Positions 1-11,327 of a stretch of DNA of 64,000 nt are shown here, piece by piece. A program made the position numbers and the translations under genes. The notes below the pieces were generated by a model. That model made no database searches, was not told the origin of the DNA, and was given only the letters and a program-made list of their open reading frames with translations. The number at the start of each line of letters is the position of its first letter. Position 1 is the first letter of the stretch. Source of the stretch: Synechococcus sp. CS-1329 (GTDB taxonomy: Bacteria; Cyanobacteriota; Cyanobacteriia; PCC-6307; Cyanobiaceae); the NCBI RefSeq assembly GCF_025128055.1, contig NZ_JAHLYS010000028.1, positions 1 to 64,000 of the forward strand, given 5' to 3'.

Positions 1-63
1 GCTCCCATCCGGCGGCGGGATTCTAGTTTTGGTGGGTTGCCTCTCCATCGCTTGCTTCCTCTG

Positions 64-405
64 ATGCGTCGCTTGCTTTCGTTTTTTGCTGGCTGCCTGG
101 CCCTGCTGCTGGGCGCCGCCCCCAGCTTTGCCGCTGACGCCGCCCATGGCGGGCAGATCTTCTCCGCCAACTGCGCGGCCTGTCACATGGGTGGCGGCAA
201 TGTGGTGAACGCCGAGCGCACCCTCAAGGCCGATGCCCTGGCCACCTACCTGGAGAACTACAGCAGTGACCACGAGGCGGCCATCGCCATGCAGGTCACC
301 AAAGGCAAGGCCGCCATGCCGTCGTTCCTCGGCAAGCTCACCGAAGCTGACATCGCCGATGTGGCCGCCTACGTCGAAGAAATGGCCGCCAAAGGCTGGG
401 CCTGA
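64..405 (+). CDS. petJ: Cytochrome c6-like soluble electron carrier
   Basis: Small class I c-type cytochrome, 113 aa from the ATG at 64 (an upstream in-frame TTG at 37 is less likely). Residues 1-23 form a Sec signal peptide with a hydrophobic core ending in SFA, so the mature protein starts near ADAAHGG and is lumenal or periplasmic. Haem is bound by CAACH (Cys37, Cys40, His41), and Met85 in KAAMPSF is the expected axial ligand. Size and C-terminal helix fit cytochrome c6, which carries electrons from cytochrome b6f to photosystem I or oxidase in cyanobacteria. It may be a low-similarity c6B/C paralogue. It is followed by a strong terminator, so it is probably monocistronic. Confidence 0.88.
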   Translation: MRRLLSFFAGCLALLLGAAPSFAADAAHGGQIFSANCAACHMGGGNVVNAERTLKADALATYLENYSSDHEAAIAMQVTKGKAAMPSFLGKLTEADIADVAAYVEEMAAKGWA

Positions 406-445
406 TCTCCAGCTCCCCATCGGGAGCTGAGTGACGCCTCTTTCC

Positions 446-475
446 AGCACCCCCTGCCCAGGGGGTGCTTTTTTT
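446..475 (+). terminator. Rho-independent terminator of the cytochrome gene
   Basis: An 11-base perfect inverted repeat (446-456 against 459-469, centre CC, so the real loop is about 4 nt) rich in G-C pairs is followed by a run of T to 475. It lies 41 bp after the cytochrome stop codon. Confidence 0.9.
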
Positions 476-486
476 GTGCCTGGCGC

Positions 487-693
487 TCAGTTCAGGTCGC
501 GGCGTCTGGAGAGCACCTCGAGGTAGAGGTCCTCGGGCACGTCGCGGATGTCGTATTCACTGGGGAGCACCCCATGGGCATGGCGGTGCACCACCAGCCA
601 GCAGTTGCGCTCGGGATCCTTGCTGGTGCCCTCGAAATCGCGGGATTCCTGCGCCAGGCGCAGCACCAGGGATTCCCTCTCCTCGTTGCTCAT
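487..693 (-). CDS. Small conserved-looking hypothetical protein (68 aa)
   Basis: I do not recognise this protein. It is 68 aa from the ATG at 693; an ATG at 702 is an alternative. It has an acidic helical N-terminus (MSNEERESLVLRLAQ) and a central segment with NCWLVVHRHAHG, then an acidic region ending in LEVLSRRRDLN. The balanced composition and sensible start make it a better gene than the longer repetitive reading upstream. It converges on the cytochrome gene and shares that terminator region. No membrane segment or signal peptide is visible. Confidence 0.6.
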   Translation of the reverse strand: MSNEERESLVLRLAQESRDFEGTSKDPERNCWLVVHRHAHGVLPSEYDIRDVPEDLYLEVLSRRRDLN

Positions 694-729
694 TCCTACC
701 ATGGGCCCATGGCTTGACGCGCGGTCATC

Positions 730-1074
730 ATGGCAATTCCACGGCTGAAGGGTTTCCTGAACGGCGGCCTGCCCCTGTTGCTGCTGCTGGCAGCGCCGCT
801 GCTGGCCGCCCCGCTGCGCTCCCTGGCCCAGCCCCTGAACCAGCCCCAGCCCCTGGCGGTGCCGCCGATCTCCGACGCGCCGCTGCAGGAGCGGCCCGCC
901 TGCCCCCTGCTGGTGCCGCTGCAGGACGCGGTGCTGCAGCCGCTGCAACTCAGGCCGGCCCAGGTGCCGCGCAAGAACGCCGGCGGGTGCCTCTCGGCCG
1001 CCGACGCCCTCTACAGCGCCGACGGATGCCCGCGCCAGCTCTGTCCCAGGCAGAGGGATGGCCTTGAGCTCTGA
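730..1074 (+). CDS. Small secreted hypothetical protein
   Basis: 114 aa. Residues 1-33 look like a signal peptide with a long Leu/Ala core (GGLPLLLLLAAPLLAAP). The rest is Pro/Gln/Leu-rich with four cysteines (ACPL, GGCL, DGCP, QLCP), which would suit disulfides outside the cytoplasm. No known domain is recognised. It converges with the 1082-1555 gene, leaving a 7 bp gap. Confidence 0.5.
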   Translation: MAIPRLKGFLNGGLPLLLLLAAPLLAAPLRSLAQPLNQPQPLAVPPISDAPLQERPACPLLVPLQDAVLQPLQLRPAQVPRKNAGGCLSAADALYSADGCPRQLCPRQRDGLEL

Positions 1075-1081
1075 GGCCTGC

Positions 1082-1555
1082 TCAGCGGCAGCCCGAGACG
1101 GAGATCGTGTAGCTGAAGCCGGTGGCGTTGGCGTTGTACCCCGATCCCACCTTCACGTTCACCTGGCTCACCAGCTTGCCGGCCGGTGGAGCGAAGGGGC
1201 CGAACTGGCGGAACTGGCCGGGCAAGGCCTCGAGGGTTTCATTCACCACCTGCAGGTCGGTGCCATCGCTGAACTTCAGATAGGCCTGGATCGGGAAGGG
1301 TCCCTGCCTGGTGGAGGTGGATTTGAAGTTCACCCGGTAGCTGGTGAAGGCCTGATTCACCGTGAAATCGGTGTTGAAGTTGGTGCGGCCGAAGGGGAAC
1401 ACCAGCGGGCCGTTCAACTGGATCGACTTGCTGACACTGGTGCCGCCCCCCACGGCCTGCAGGGGGGTGCAGCTGGCGGCTGCCGCGCCGGGAAGCAAGC
1501 CGGCGCAGAGCAGGGAGAGGGCGGCCAGTGCGGCGAAGGGCTCGGTCCTGGGCAT
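1082..1555 (-). CDS. Secreted hypothetical protein, beta-rich
   Basis: 157 aa from the ATG at 1555 ([10 protein letters not shown]). An upstream in-frame start at 1684 would add a poor 43-residue leader. Residues 1-27 are a signal peptide ([18 protein letters not shown]). The mature part alternates polar and hydrophobic residues like a beta sandwich. It has one Cys just after the cleavage site (SCTPLQ) and one three residues from the end (SGCR), a likely disulfide closing the fold. Function unknown; probably periplasmic or surface exposed. Confidence 0.65.
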   Translation of the reverse strand: MPRTEPFAALAALSLLCAGLLPGAAAASCTPLQAVGGGTSVSKSIQLNGPLVFPFGRTNFNTDFTVNQAFTSYRVNFKSTSTRQGPFPIQAYLKFSDGTDLQVVNETLEALPGQFRQFGPFAPPAGKLVSQVNVKVGSGYNANATGFSYTISVSGCR

Positions 1556-1701
1556 CGGGCAGGGGCTGGGTTGGATTTGAGTTAAGGACACCTCTGGCGG
1601 GCCGTTCGGTTGATTCGCCATTTGTTTCGGCCTGCCCATCCTGTGCTGCACCGAGGGTCGTTCATAGCCTTCGTTCAACGCCAACCGCAGAGGAGACCTC
1701 C

Positions 1702-4325
<2,624 letters not shown>

Positions 4326-4329
<4 letters not shown>

Positions 4330-4637
4330 GCAACGGCGGCATGGCTGAGATCAACCTCCATCCGGAGTATCCGCAGAAGGCCCAGCTCGACAGTGCTGAG
4401 GCCTGGCTCGACTACGCCGACGCCCTGTTGCTTCAGGCTGACGCCAGCGGCCTGGAGCACGCCGTGCAGATGCAGCAGGTGGCCATGGCTCTGCTGCAGG
4501 CCCAGCGGCACGGCGCCGATGGGAGCACGGTGCGCTCCAGGCTGGTGACCCGGGCCCTGCTCGACCTGGCCACCGAGGTGCAGAGCCTCGGCCTGGAGCC
4601 CAGCGCCCTCAGCCTGCGGGAGCTGGCCGATCGCTGA
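4326..4637 (+). CDS. Small hypothetical protein downstream of clpB
   Basis: 103 aa from a GTG at 4326 overlapping the clpB stop; an ATG at 4341 ([10 protein letters not shown]) is an equally good start. All-helical and acidic, without signal or membrane segments. The start overlap implies co-transcription and coupling to clpB. I do not recognise a domain; a heat-shock link is only inferred from position. Confidence 0.65.
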
Positions 4638-4645
4638 AGGTCCGC

Positions 4646-5500
4646 TCAGGCCCTTTCGTAGATCTTCCCCCTGGAGATCAGCTCGGGCAGTTCGGGATGA
4701 TCAGCTGAAACCCAGTTGATCAGTTTGGAGAAATACTTCTCCAGCAGGGTGTATCTGTTGTGGTGATGAACCACATAGGAATTTCTCAGATAGGAGAGAT
4801 CTTCCACCCAGGGGAATACGTGCTGATTGAACAGATCCGGCAGGATCGACTCATGGCTGACCTGCCGACCACTGGACAACTGGGCGATGGCTGGGATCAG
4901 GCTGATCTGATCGAGGTAGGGATTTTTCTCGGGAACAGAATCCAGCTTCAAGACGAGATCGGCCATCATCGACCAGACGGCTCCCAGCTGACGGGGATGG
5001 CGGCAAGAGACGAGCCCGGCGTTCAGCCAGGGGTCGCCCACGGAGCCATTGCCTGTGACCACAGGCAGATAGCGGTAGGGCAGATTGACTGTCTTGAAGA
5101 TCTCAACCCAGGGAAACTGATGGAGGCCATGCTCTGGAACAGCGGCTGGAGCCTCGCGAATGAGGTATTCGACAGGTAGAGGTCTGTTCAGAAAGACATC
5201 TGAATCCACAAACACCGCGGCTTCTTCCACCACCGATTGACGCAGGGCCGTGATTTTATTTTCGATCTTGTAGGGCTTCCCATCCAGGCTGATTTGGGGG
5301 CCATCAATCTGATAGGTGGAAGCGGCCTGAGAGTCAATGATCGCGGCCGCCAGGTCGTCGCCCATTCCACCAGGCCCGGGGATTGCAACGTGAAAGATCG
5401 CGGCAGGGCAGGTCTTTTTTGAGATCAGAATATTGATGGCCACTCCGATCGACAGCCTGGCGCCATCGGCCACTGTAATCACATTGAAGTGTGAATTCAT
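4646..5500 (-). CDS. Putative GT-A-fold glycosyltransferase-like protein
   Basis: 284 aa. The layout suggests a nucleotide-sugar transferase of GT-A type. An N-terminal beta-alpha region (NVITVADGARLSIGVAIN) is followed by an acidic metal-site-like motif FVDSDVFLNRPL near 100, then DPWLNAGLVSCR, where a conserved N/D-containing loop is usual. No signal peptide or membrane segment. It is the first gene of the glycan block and converges on 4326-4637. Family assignment is inferred from the DSD motif and context, so substrate is unknown. Base composition is slightly less GC-rich than its neighbours. Confidence 0.6.
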   Translation of the reverse strand: MNSHFNVITVADGARLSIGVAINILISKKTCPAAIFHVAIPGPGGMGDDLAAAIIDSQAASTYQIDGPQISLDGKPYKIENKITALRQSVVEEAAVFVDSDVFLNRPLPVEYLIREAPAAVPEHGLHQFPWVEIFKTVNLPYRYLPVVTGNGSVGDPWLNAGLVSCRHPRQLGAVWSMMADLVLKLDSVPEKNPYLDQISLIPAIAQLSSGRQVSHESILPDLFNQHVFPWVEDLSYLRNSYVVHHHNRYTLLEKYFSKLINWVSADHPELPELISRGKIYERA

Positions 5501-5578
5501 TTTAATTCAGAATCATTGGGCGTGACCAGAACTGGTTAAGCAATTCAGAACGAGACAGCTTCTGGGGATCGAGGTTGC

Positions 5579-6412
5579 TCAGGTCTTGTTGCTCCAGTGA
5601 CGCAGCAGAGCGAAGGACATCGGCTCACTGTTGTCCACTCTGCAGCTGTCGGTGGCGCGCAGCCGCTGTGACAGCTGAACCCAGCGCTGAACCCTCAGCA
5701 GCTGAGCCGACTCCACGGGGTGACCGCTGGCCACCAGGCGAGCGATCCCCTGCCGCAAGCGGATGTCAGCGTTGACCTGCACCCAGGTGGGTGGGCTGTC
5801 GGGGCCATCACAGAGGCGGTCCATCAGCCCCAGCAGACGCTGCTCCAGCCGCCAGGCCGCGAGCTCGTCGAGGCCCTGATCCAGGTTCAGGTGCAGGGCC
5901 AGGCTCCTGAGGGTCAGTTGCCGGTCGGCAGCGCCGAGCCATGCGGGTGTTGCCTCCGGGCCGAGTCCCTCCAGGTCGGAGAGCACCGCCTGGAGCGCCC
6001 AGAGCTGATCTGCTTCCGTGCTCCTGGCCGGCCCGGAGAGTTGATCGATCGGCAGCCGTTCTCTCCAGAACTGATGCACCAGCTCCAGTTGCAGGCTGTT
6101 CAGGCGATCCCGCTCGCCCTGGCGACGGCAGGGCAGCCGCAGTGCCTCGAGGCGATCAAAAGCCTCACGCCAGTGACCGGCCCTGGCCTCCTCGCCACAG
6201 CGCTGCAGGTCGGCGACCAGGATTCCATGGCGCAAATGCCCCTCCAGGTTGGGAGCCCGGCCGGAGCCCGGCCTGCCCTCCAGCAGGGTCAGCAGCGCCG
6301 CGTAGAGGGCCCGCTGTACCGAGGGCGCCAGCGGCAGCGCCAGCAGGTCGGCATAGGCAACTGATAGCGGCTCCTCTGCTGAGTGCAAATCCTGGGAGCC
6401 CTGCGTCATCAT
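5579..6412 (-). CDS. Helical hypothetical protein of the glycan block
   Basis: 277 aa, almost entirely helical and Leu/Arg-rich, with TPR-like spacing but no clear consensus repeats. Starts at the double ATG at 6412/6409, 9 bp after the sulfotransferase stop codon, so the two are probably one operon. No signal, membrane segment or catalytic motif seen. Function unknown; several neighbours here also pair a sugar-modifying enzyme with a helical repeat protein. Confidence 0.6.
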   Translation of the reverse strand: MMTQGSQDLHSAEEPLSVAYADLLALPLAPSVQRALYAALLTLLEGRPGSGRAPNLEGHLRHGILVADLQRCGEEARAGHWREAFDRLEALRLPCRRQGERDRLNSLQLELVHQFWRERLPIDQLSGPARSTEADQLWALQAVLSDLEGLGPEATPAWLGAADRQLTLRSLALHLNLDQGLDELAAWRLEQRLLGLMDRLCDGPDSPPTWVQVNADIRLRQGIARLVASGHPVESAQLLRVQRWVQLSQRLRATDSCRVDNSEPMSFALLRHWSNKT

Positions 6413-6421
6413 GAGCTGGCT

Positions 6422-7585
6422 TCAGCAGGCTAAGTCAGACCACAGTTCCATGGCCTCGGCCAGCACCCCATTCCTGAGCCGGCGGGCGAGGGCGGGATCG
6501 AGCGCGGCGTGGGGCTGCAATCCGCGGTTGTGAACCGGAAAGTTCAAGTTGGCGGGCAGATCGGCCGCCTCCAGTTCGAGGAAGCGCAGCACCCGCCTGA
6601 GCACTGTTTGCGGATCCGCCACCAGGTCTTCGAAGCGCAGCACCAGCAGCTGATGGGCGGGAGTCAGCGATCGCCAGCGCCGCAGCTGATCGGGGTAGAG
6701 GCTGCCCGCCAGGGCATTGGGGTGGAACCAGTCCAGCTCCTGGCGGGTCTGGGGCTCCATGGCCTCGAGGGCGGCGTTCTCCTCCAGCAGATGGCCCTCC
6801 ACCGTGCCCTGCAGGCCCATGTAGGTCTGCAGATGGCCGAGCCAGCTGAGGGCGCGCGCCAGCGGTTCGCGCAGCAGCACGATCAGGCGGGCCGCCGGCA
6901 GCAGGCTGGCCACCCGCGCCGGGGCTTCGGGGTGCTGCAGGTAATTGGGGGTGGCCTCCAGCCGCAGCAGCGATCCCTGCTGGCGCAGCGGCGGGAACTG
7001 GGCCCGGTACCAGCCTTCGCCCCGATCCCAGTGGCGCTCGAAGAAGTGGAGTTCCTTCAGCGGATGCAGCCACACTCCGGGGTGGGCCGCCAGATAGGCG
7101 GCGAGGGAGGTGGTGCCGCACTTGGGCGCACCGAGCAGTAGCCCATCGGCACCGGCCCGGGCGTCCGCGCCAGGGCCGGGGTCCACGCGGAGTCGATCAG
7201 CGGGAATCCCCAGGCAGGCCGCCCGCCGAGCCAGCGCCAGGGCTTCATCCCGCTCCCCCAGCTGGTGGAGCCAGTGGGCTTCCAGGAACAGACCGAGGGC
7301 CCGGGGAGGGCGGCGGGCCAGGCAGGCCCGCAGCTGGGGCAGCAGCGCCGGCTCGGCTGCTGGACCCAGCGCTGCTGGACCCACCATGTAATAGAGGGCA
7401 TGCAGAGGGCGGGGATCGCCGGGGTCGTGGCTGAGGGCTTCGAGGTAGGCGGCGGCGGCCTCATCGATGGCGCCACGGCGCCGGGCCAGTACGGCCCGCT
7501 CGATCGAAGAGGAAGGGATCTCCACGCTGGGCAGGAGGAGGCGGCGGTGGGGGTGTTCTAAGTTACCCCGACGCCGTGATGGCAT
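6422..7585 (-). CDS. TPR-sulfotransferase fusion (PAPS-dependent)
   Basis: 387 aa from the ATG at 7585; a GTG at 7525 is an alternative that avoids overlap with the divergent gene. Residues about 20-130 form TPR-like helices. The rest is a sulfotransferase that moves sulfate from PAPS to an acceptor, probably a sugar. The 5'-phosphosulfate loop is GAPKCGTTSLAAYL near 150 and the 3'-phosphate site is RLIVLLREPLARALSWL near 232. Between them KELHFFERHWDRGEGWYRAQF matches the usual substrate-loop region. It leads the minus-strand pair with 5579-6412. Acceptor cannot be deduced. Confidence 0.85.
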   Translation of the reverse strand: MPSRRRGNLEHPHRRLLLPSVEIPSSSIERAVLARRRGAIDEAAAAYLEALSHDPGDPRPLHALYYMVGPAALGPAAEPALLPQLRACLARRPPRALGLFLEAHWLHQLGERDEALALARRAACLGIPADRLRVDPGPGADARAGADGLLLGAPKCGTTSLAAYLAAHPGVWLHPLKELHFFERHWDRGEGWYRAQFPPLRQQGSLLRLEATPNYLQHPEAPARVASLLPAARLIVLLREPLARALSWLGHLQTYMGLQGTVEGHLLEENAALEAMEPQTRQELDWFHPNALAGSLYPDQLRRWRSLTPAHQLLVLRFEDLVADPQTVLRRVLRFLELEAADLPANLNFPVHNRGLQPHAALDPALARRLRNGVLAEAMELWSDLAC

Positions 7586-8504
7586 GGCCTTCTCCACCCC
7601 GGTGCTGCTGCTGGCCTTCCGGCGGCCAGACACCACCAGGCCGGTGCTGGAGGCTCTGAGGCAGCTGCGTCCCAGCCAGCTGTTCGTGGCCTGCGACGGG
7701 CCCCGAGCCACGGTGGCCGATGATCAGGCGGCCTGCGCGGCCACCCGGGCTCTGATCGATGCGGCGATCGACTGGCCCTGCCGTGTGGAGCGTCTCTATC
7801 GCCACCACAACCGCGGCTGCCGCCGTGGGGTGAGCGAGGCGATCGACTGGTTTTTTGATCAGGTGCCGGAGGGGATCGTTCTGGAGGACGACGTGGTGCC
7901 CACCGCCGATTTCTTCCGGTACTGCGCCCTGCTGCTGGAGCGCTACCGCCACGACGGGCGGATCGGTGCGATCAGCGGCAACAACTTTCAGCGCGCTCGC
8001 CCCCGCGATGGCTCCAGTTATTACTTCTCGCTCTACAACCATGTCTGGGGTTGGGCCAGCTGGCGGCGCGCCTGGCGCAGCTACGACGCCGAGCTGGCCA
8101 GCTGGCCCAGCTTCCGCGACCAGGGCTGGCTGGAGCAGATCGGAGGGCGCCGCTTCAGCCGCTACTGGAGTGGTTGCATCGAGCGGGTGTGGCAGGGCGA
8201 GTGCGACACCTGGGATTACATCTGGACCTACAGCTGCTGGCGCCAGGGGCTGCTCACCTGTCTGCCGGCGGTGAACCTGGTGGAGAACGTGGGCTTCGGC
8301 CATGCCCATGCCACCCACACCCGCCATGGCCCCTCGCCCCACCGCGGCACGGCCGCCCTGGAGACGGAGCTGGTTCATCCGGCGCAGCTGCTGCGCGACC
8401 GTGCCGCCGACGACTTCACTTTCCGCAGCCAGTTCCAGCCGCCCCTGCCGCAGAGGCTGCTGCGCCGCGCCCTGCGGCCGGGGCGCTGGGGCGGCGTCAG
8501 CTGA
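7584..8504 (+). CDS. Glycosyltransferase, GT-A fold (GT2/GNT-I-like)
   Basis: 306 aa from the ATG at 7584. The N-terminus TPVLLLAFRRPDTTRPVLEAL and the acidic motif VLEDDVVPTADFF near 95 are those of a nucleotide-sugar transferase. NHVWGWASWRRAWRSY near 155 is typical of a bacterial group often labelled HlpA-like. It probably adds one sugar to a growing glycan at the cytoplasmic face. Starts divergently to the sulfotransferase, their ATGs overlapping within CATG, and converges with the GT4 gene at 8497 with an 8 bp overlap. Confidence 0.78.
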   Translation: MAFSTPVLLLAFRRPDTTRPVLEALRQLRPSQLFVACDGPRATVADDQAACAATRALIDAAIDWPCRVERLYRHHNRGCRRGVSEAIDWFFDQVPEGIVLEDDVVPTADFFRYCALLLERYRHDGRIGAISGNNFQRARPRDGSSYYFSLYNHVWGWASWRRAWRSYDAELASWPSFRDQGWLEQIGGRRFSRYWSGCIERVWQGECDTWDYIWTYSCWRQGLLTCLPAVNLVENVGFGHAHATHTRHGPSPHRGTAALETELVHPAQLLRDRAADDFTFRSQFQPPLPQRLLRRALRPGRWGGVS

Positions 8505-9603
8505 GGCTGCGGTACAGGGCCCGGTGATCGGCCCACAACCGCTCCAGGCTGAAATGACGGCGCCGCTCCAGCAGGGCCCTGGGGCCGAGGCGCCGGGAGG
8601 GCGCGACGTGGCGGCGGCGATCGCCCAGCGCCGCTTCCCAGGCCTCCGTGTCGTCTGGATCGAGCAGGTGGCAGAAGGAGCCTCCCACCTCGCGATGCAC
8701 GGCCAGATCGGAGGCGATCACGGGGGCATCGCAGGCCAGGGCCTCGATCAGCGGCAGGCTGAACCCCTCCGCCAGGCTCGGCACCAGCACAGCCCGGCAG
8801 TGGCGGTAGAGCCAGGCCAGCTGGCCATCGTTGGCCGCCTGGGCCCACACCCGCCCCTGCAGCCCCAGGCTGCGCAGGCGCTGCCGCTCCGCCGCCCGCA
8901 GCGGACCACCGCCCACCAGCAGCAGCTGGGGGGCCAGGTCACCGCCACCGAGGCGCGCGAGGGCCTCCAGCAGGCGGTCGCTGTTCTTGTAACCCTCCCG
9001 CCGGCCCACATAGAGAAAGAACGGCCGTGGCGGCAAGCCCGACACCGGGGTGGGCGGCTGCTCAGCGAAGCCCGTGGCCAGATGAATCACCCGCAGCCGA
9101 TCGGCCAGGCCCGGGGCGATCTCCCTGAGGTGGGCGGCGCTGCTGGCGCTGACGCTGATGATCCGCTGGCTGGCGGCGAACCAGGCGAGCTTGGCGCCAT
9201 GGGGCGAACCGCGGGGGAAGTAGTGCGGCCAGCGCTCCGGTGTCATGTCGTGGAGGCTGGACACCAGCGGACAGCCCGGCTGGCGGGGCGGGCGGCCCAG
9301 GTAGTAGGTGGCGTGCAGCAGGTCGATGCCCTCGAGCCGGGAGGGGGCGGCGGCGGGGTCGAGGCCCAGCCGCCGCAGCAGCCTGTAGCCCAGGGCCGGC
9401 AGGCGCACCAGGCCAGGGGCCTGCAGGTGCCGATTGGCGTGGCAGCGGAACAGCAGCACCGGCAGCAGGGGCCTGGGGGATCCCGCGGAGGCCGCTGCGC
9501 CAGCGGCCAGTCCGGAGATCAGATCGTTGAAGTGGCGGCTGATGCCGCCCCGGGCCATCAGGCAGAAGATCTGCCGATCGAAACCAACGCGCAGGGGCCC
9601 CAT
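8497..9603 (-). CDS. GT4-family glycosyltransferase
   Basis: 368 aa, GT-B fold. The N-terminal domain has ARGGISRHFNDL, the usual acceptor-side loop. The C-terminal donor domain shows FFLYVGRREGYKN near 195, LLLVGGGPLR, and LVPSLAEGFSLPLIEALACD near 285, whose E-x7-E pattern (EGFSLPLIE) binds the nucleotide sugar in GT4 retaining enzymes. No membrane segment. Starts 6 bp from the divergent GT2 gene at 9610. Probably a hexosyl or mannosyl transferase; donor not predictable. Confidence 0.9.
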   Translation of the reverse strand: MGPLRVGFDRQIFCLMARGGISRHFNDLISGLAAGAAASAGSPRPLLPVLLFRCHANRHLQAPGLVRLPALGYRLLRRLGLDPAAAPSRLEGIDLLHATYYLGRPPRQPGCPLVSSLHDMTPERWPHYFPRGSPHGAKLAWFAASQRIISVSASSAAHLREIAPGLADRLRVIHLATGFAEQPPTPVSGLPPRPFFLYVGRREGYKNSDRLLEALARLGGGDLAPQLLLVGGGPLRAAERQRLRSLGLQGRVWAQAANDGQLAWLYRHCRAVLVPSLAEGFSLPLIEALACDAPVIASDLAVHREVGGSFCHLLDPDDTEAWEAALGDRRRHVAPSRRLGPRALLERRRHFSLERLWADHRALYRSLS

Positions 9604-9609
9604 TAGGCC

Positions 9610-10464
9610 ATGCTGACAGCCATGGGCACCCCTCTTGCACGGCTCAGTGTGGTGACCGTCTGCCGGGCTAACCCGATCGAACTGGCTGACACCTTGCGCT
9701 CGATGCTGAGCCAGGAGGCGCCGCCGGACAGCGAGGCCGGGGCCCCCTGGCTCGAATGGGTGGTGGTGGATGGCTCAGAAGACAGCCGCTGCCAGCGGCT
9801 GCTGGACCAGCAGGGGCCGCCGCTGAAGGCGCGGGGCATAGCCCTGCGCTCTCTGCGGCAGGGCGCCCGCGGGATCTACGCCGCCGTCAATGCCGGCCTG
9901 GCCGCCAGCACGGCCCCCTGGCTGCAGGTGCTGCCGGCGGGCGATGTCCATGCCGATGGCAGCAGCCTGGCGCGCCTGGAGCGACACGCCCGCGGGCTGG
10001 TGGCTCAGGGGCCTGTGCCGGCGGCGGTGTTCGGTCAGGCCTGGGTGGAGGTGCCGGGACGGGGCCTGCGCTGGTGCAGCCCGGATCCGGGTGTGCGGGC
10101 CATCGGCCGCTGGCTGCGCCACATGCTTCCCTGCCACTCCTCTCTTCTGTTTGATGGCACCTGGGCCCGCTGCCATCCCTATCGGGAGGAGAGCAGCATC
10201 TACGGCGATCGACCGGTGATGCGGGCCGCCCTGGCGGCAGGCGGACCGGAGCTGTATCTGGCCGAGCCGGTGTGCCGCTTCCGCCTGGGTGGCCTCTCCA
10301 GCGGTCCAGCCGCCCCCGCCACGCTGCTGCAGCGCTGGCGCGACCCCGACCTGGACCGCCGTGGCCAGTCCCGGGAGCTGCTGAAGGCACTGCTGTTTCC
10401 CCTGCGCGGGGTCTACCCCGATCTGATGAGAGCCCGCGCCCATTGGCTGGGCAGGCTCTGCTGA
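9610..10464 (+). CDS. GT2-family glycosyltransferase
   Basis: 284 aa from the ATG at 9610; a second ATG at 9622 precedes the fold more closely. RLSVVTVCRANPIELADTL opens the Rossmann-like fold, followed by LEWVVVDGSEDSRC and ARGIYAAVNAGLAAS, a normal GT2 nucleotide-binding pattern. The usual DxD is altered: LPAGDVHADGS stands where DaDd is common, as in GT2 members near WcaA. It starts an operon in which the next two genes follow with ATGA overlaps. Likely adds one sugar to a glycan. Confidence 0.85.
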   Translation: MLTAMGTPLARLSVVTVCRANPIELADTLRSMLSQEAPPDSEAGAPWLEWVVVDGSEDSRCQRLLDQQGPPLKARGIALRSLRQGARGIYAAVNAGLAASTAPWLQVLPAGDVHADGSSLARLERHARGLVAQGPVPAAVFGQAWVEVPGRGLRWCSPDPGVRAIGRWLRHMLPCHSSLLFDGTWARCHPYREESSIYGDRPVMRAALAAGGPELYLAEPVCRFRLGGLSSGPAAPATLLQRWRDPDLDRRGQSRELLKALLFPLRGVYPDLMRARAHWLGRLC

Positions 10465-11327
10465 TGCCCCGCGTCTCGATCATCACCCCGTTCCGCAACG
10501 CCGCCCGCTTCCTGCCCGGCTATGTGGACACCCTCCGCGGCCAGAGCTGGCGCGACTGGGAGTGCCTGGCCATCGACGATGGCTCCAGCGATGGCGGCGC
10601 CGATCTGCTGGAGAGGTGCATCGCTGGCGACGGGCGTTTCCAGGTGCTGCGCCTGCCGCCCGCCGGGGCGGAGGGCCAGGCCATCGAGCGGTTGCCGGCG
10701 CGGCCCCGCAACCACGGTTTGGCCCATGTGGGCAGTCCGCTGGTGGCCTTCCTCGACATCGATGATCTCTGGCATCCGCGCAAGCTGGAGCACCAGCTGG
10801 CCTTCCATGCGGCCGGCCGGCTGGATCTGTCGGTGACGGCCTACGGCCGCTTCCGCTGCGCCAGCGAACCGCTGCTGGCGATGCGCTGCCCCCCCGCCCA
10901 GCTCAGCGCCCCCTCACTGGCCTACCGCAATCCGATCCCGCTGCTGACGGTGCTGGTGCGGCCTGAGTTGCTGGTTGGGGGCTTCCCCACGGTTCCCCAT
11001 GAGGACTATCTGCTCTGGCTGAACCTGCAGCAGCGGGAGCCGCAGCTGCGCTTCGGCACCCTGCCGGAGCTGCTGGCCTTCTACCGGCTGCACGACGCCA
11101 ACCAGAGTCGGCAGCCGCTGCAGGTGGCCCGCTGGACCTATGCCCTCTACCGCCGCCATGGCCTGGGCCGAGCCAGTGCCCTCTCGCGGCTGGGCCACTG
11201 GGGCCTGGGCCACCTGCAGCAGGAGTGGCGGGAACGGCGTCAGCGCAGCGCCTTGCCCAGTGGCCGCCAGGGTGTGGAGGCTCTGCTGGCGGTGGAGCCC
11301 CAGCGGCTGGTCAGCGCGGGGCCATGA
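10464..11327 (+). CDS. GT2-family glycosyltransferase
   Basis: 287 aa. Starts at ATG 10464 inside an ATGA overlap with the upstream GT2 gene. Classic GT2: PRVSIITPFRNAARFLPGYV, then CLAIDDGSSDGGADLLE, and the metal-binding AFLDIDDLWHPRKLEHQL near 93. The region FPTVPHEDYLLWLNLQQRE contains the conserved ED motif that supplies the catalytic base. No membrane segment. Translationally coupled to its neighbours on both sides. Confidence 0.92.
   Translation: MPRVSIITPFRNAARFLPGYVDTLRGQSWRDWECLAIDDGSSDGGADLLERCIAGDGRFQVLRLPPAGAEGQAIERLPARPRNHGLAHVGSPLVAFLDIDDLWHPRKLEHQLAFHAAGRLDLSVTAYGRFRCASEPLLAMRCPPAQLSAPSLAYRNPIPLLTVLVRPELLVGGFPTVPHEDYLLWLNLQQREPQLRFGTLPELLAFYRLHDANQSRQPLQVARWTYALYRRHGLGRASALSRLGHWGLGHLQQEWRERRQRSALPSGRQGVEALLAVEPQRLVSAGP

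Noticed and set aside
1556-1701. Heat-shock CIRCE element before clpB
   Set aside because: No 9 bp inverted repeat of the CIRCE type was found upstream of the clpB start; only the ribosome site is clear.
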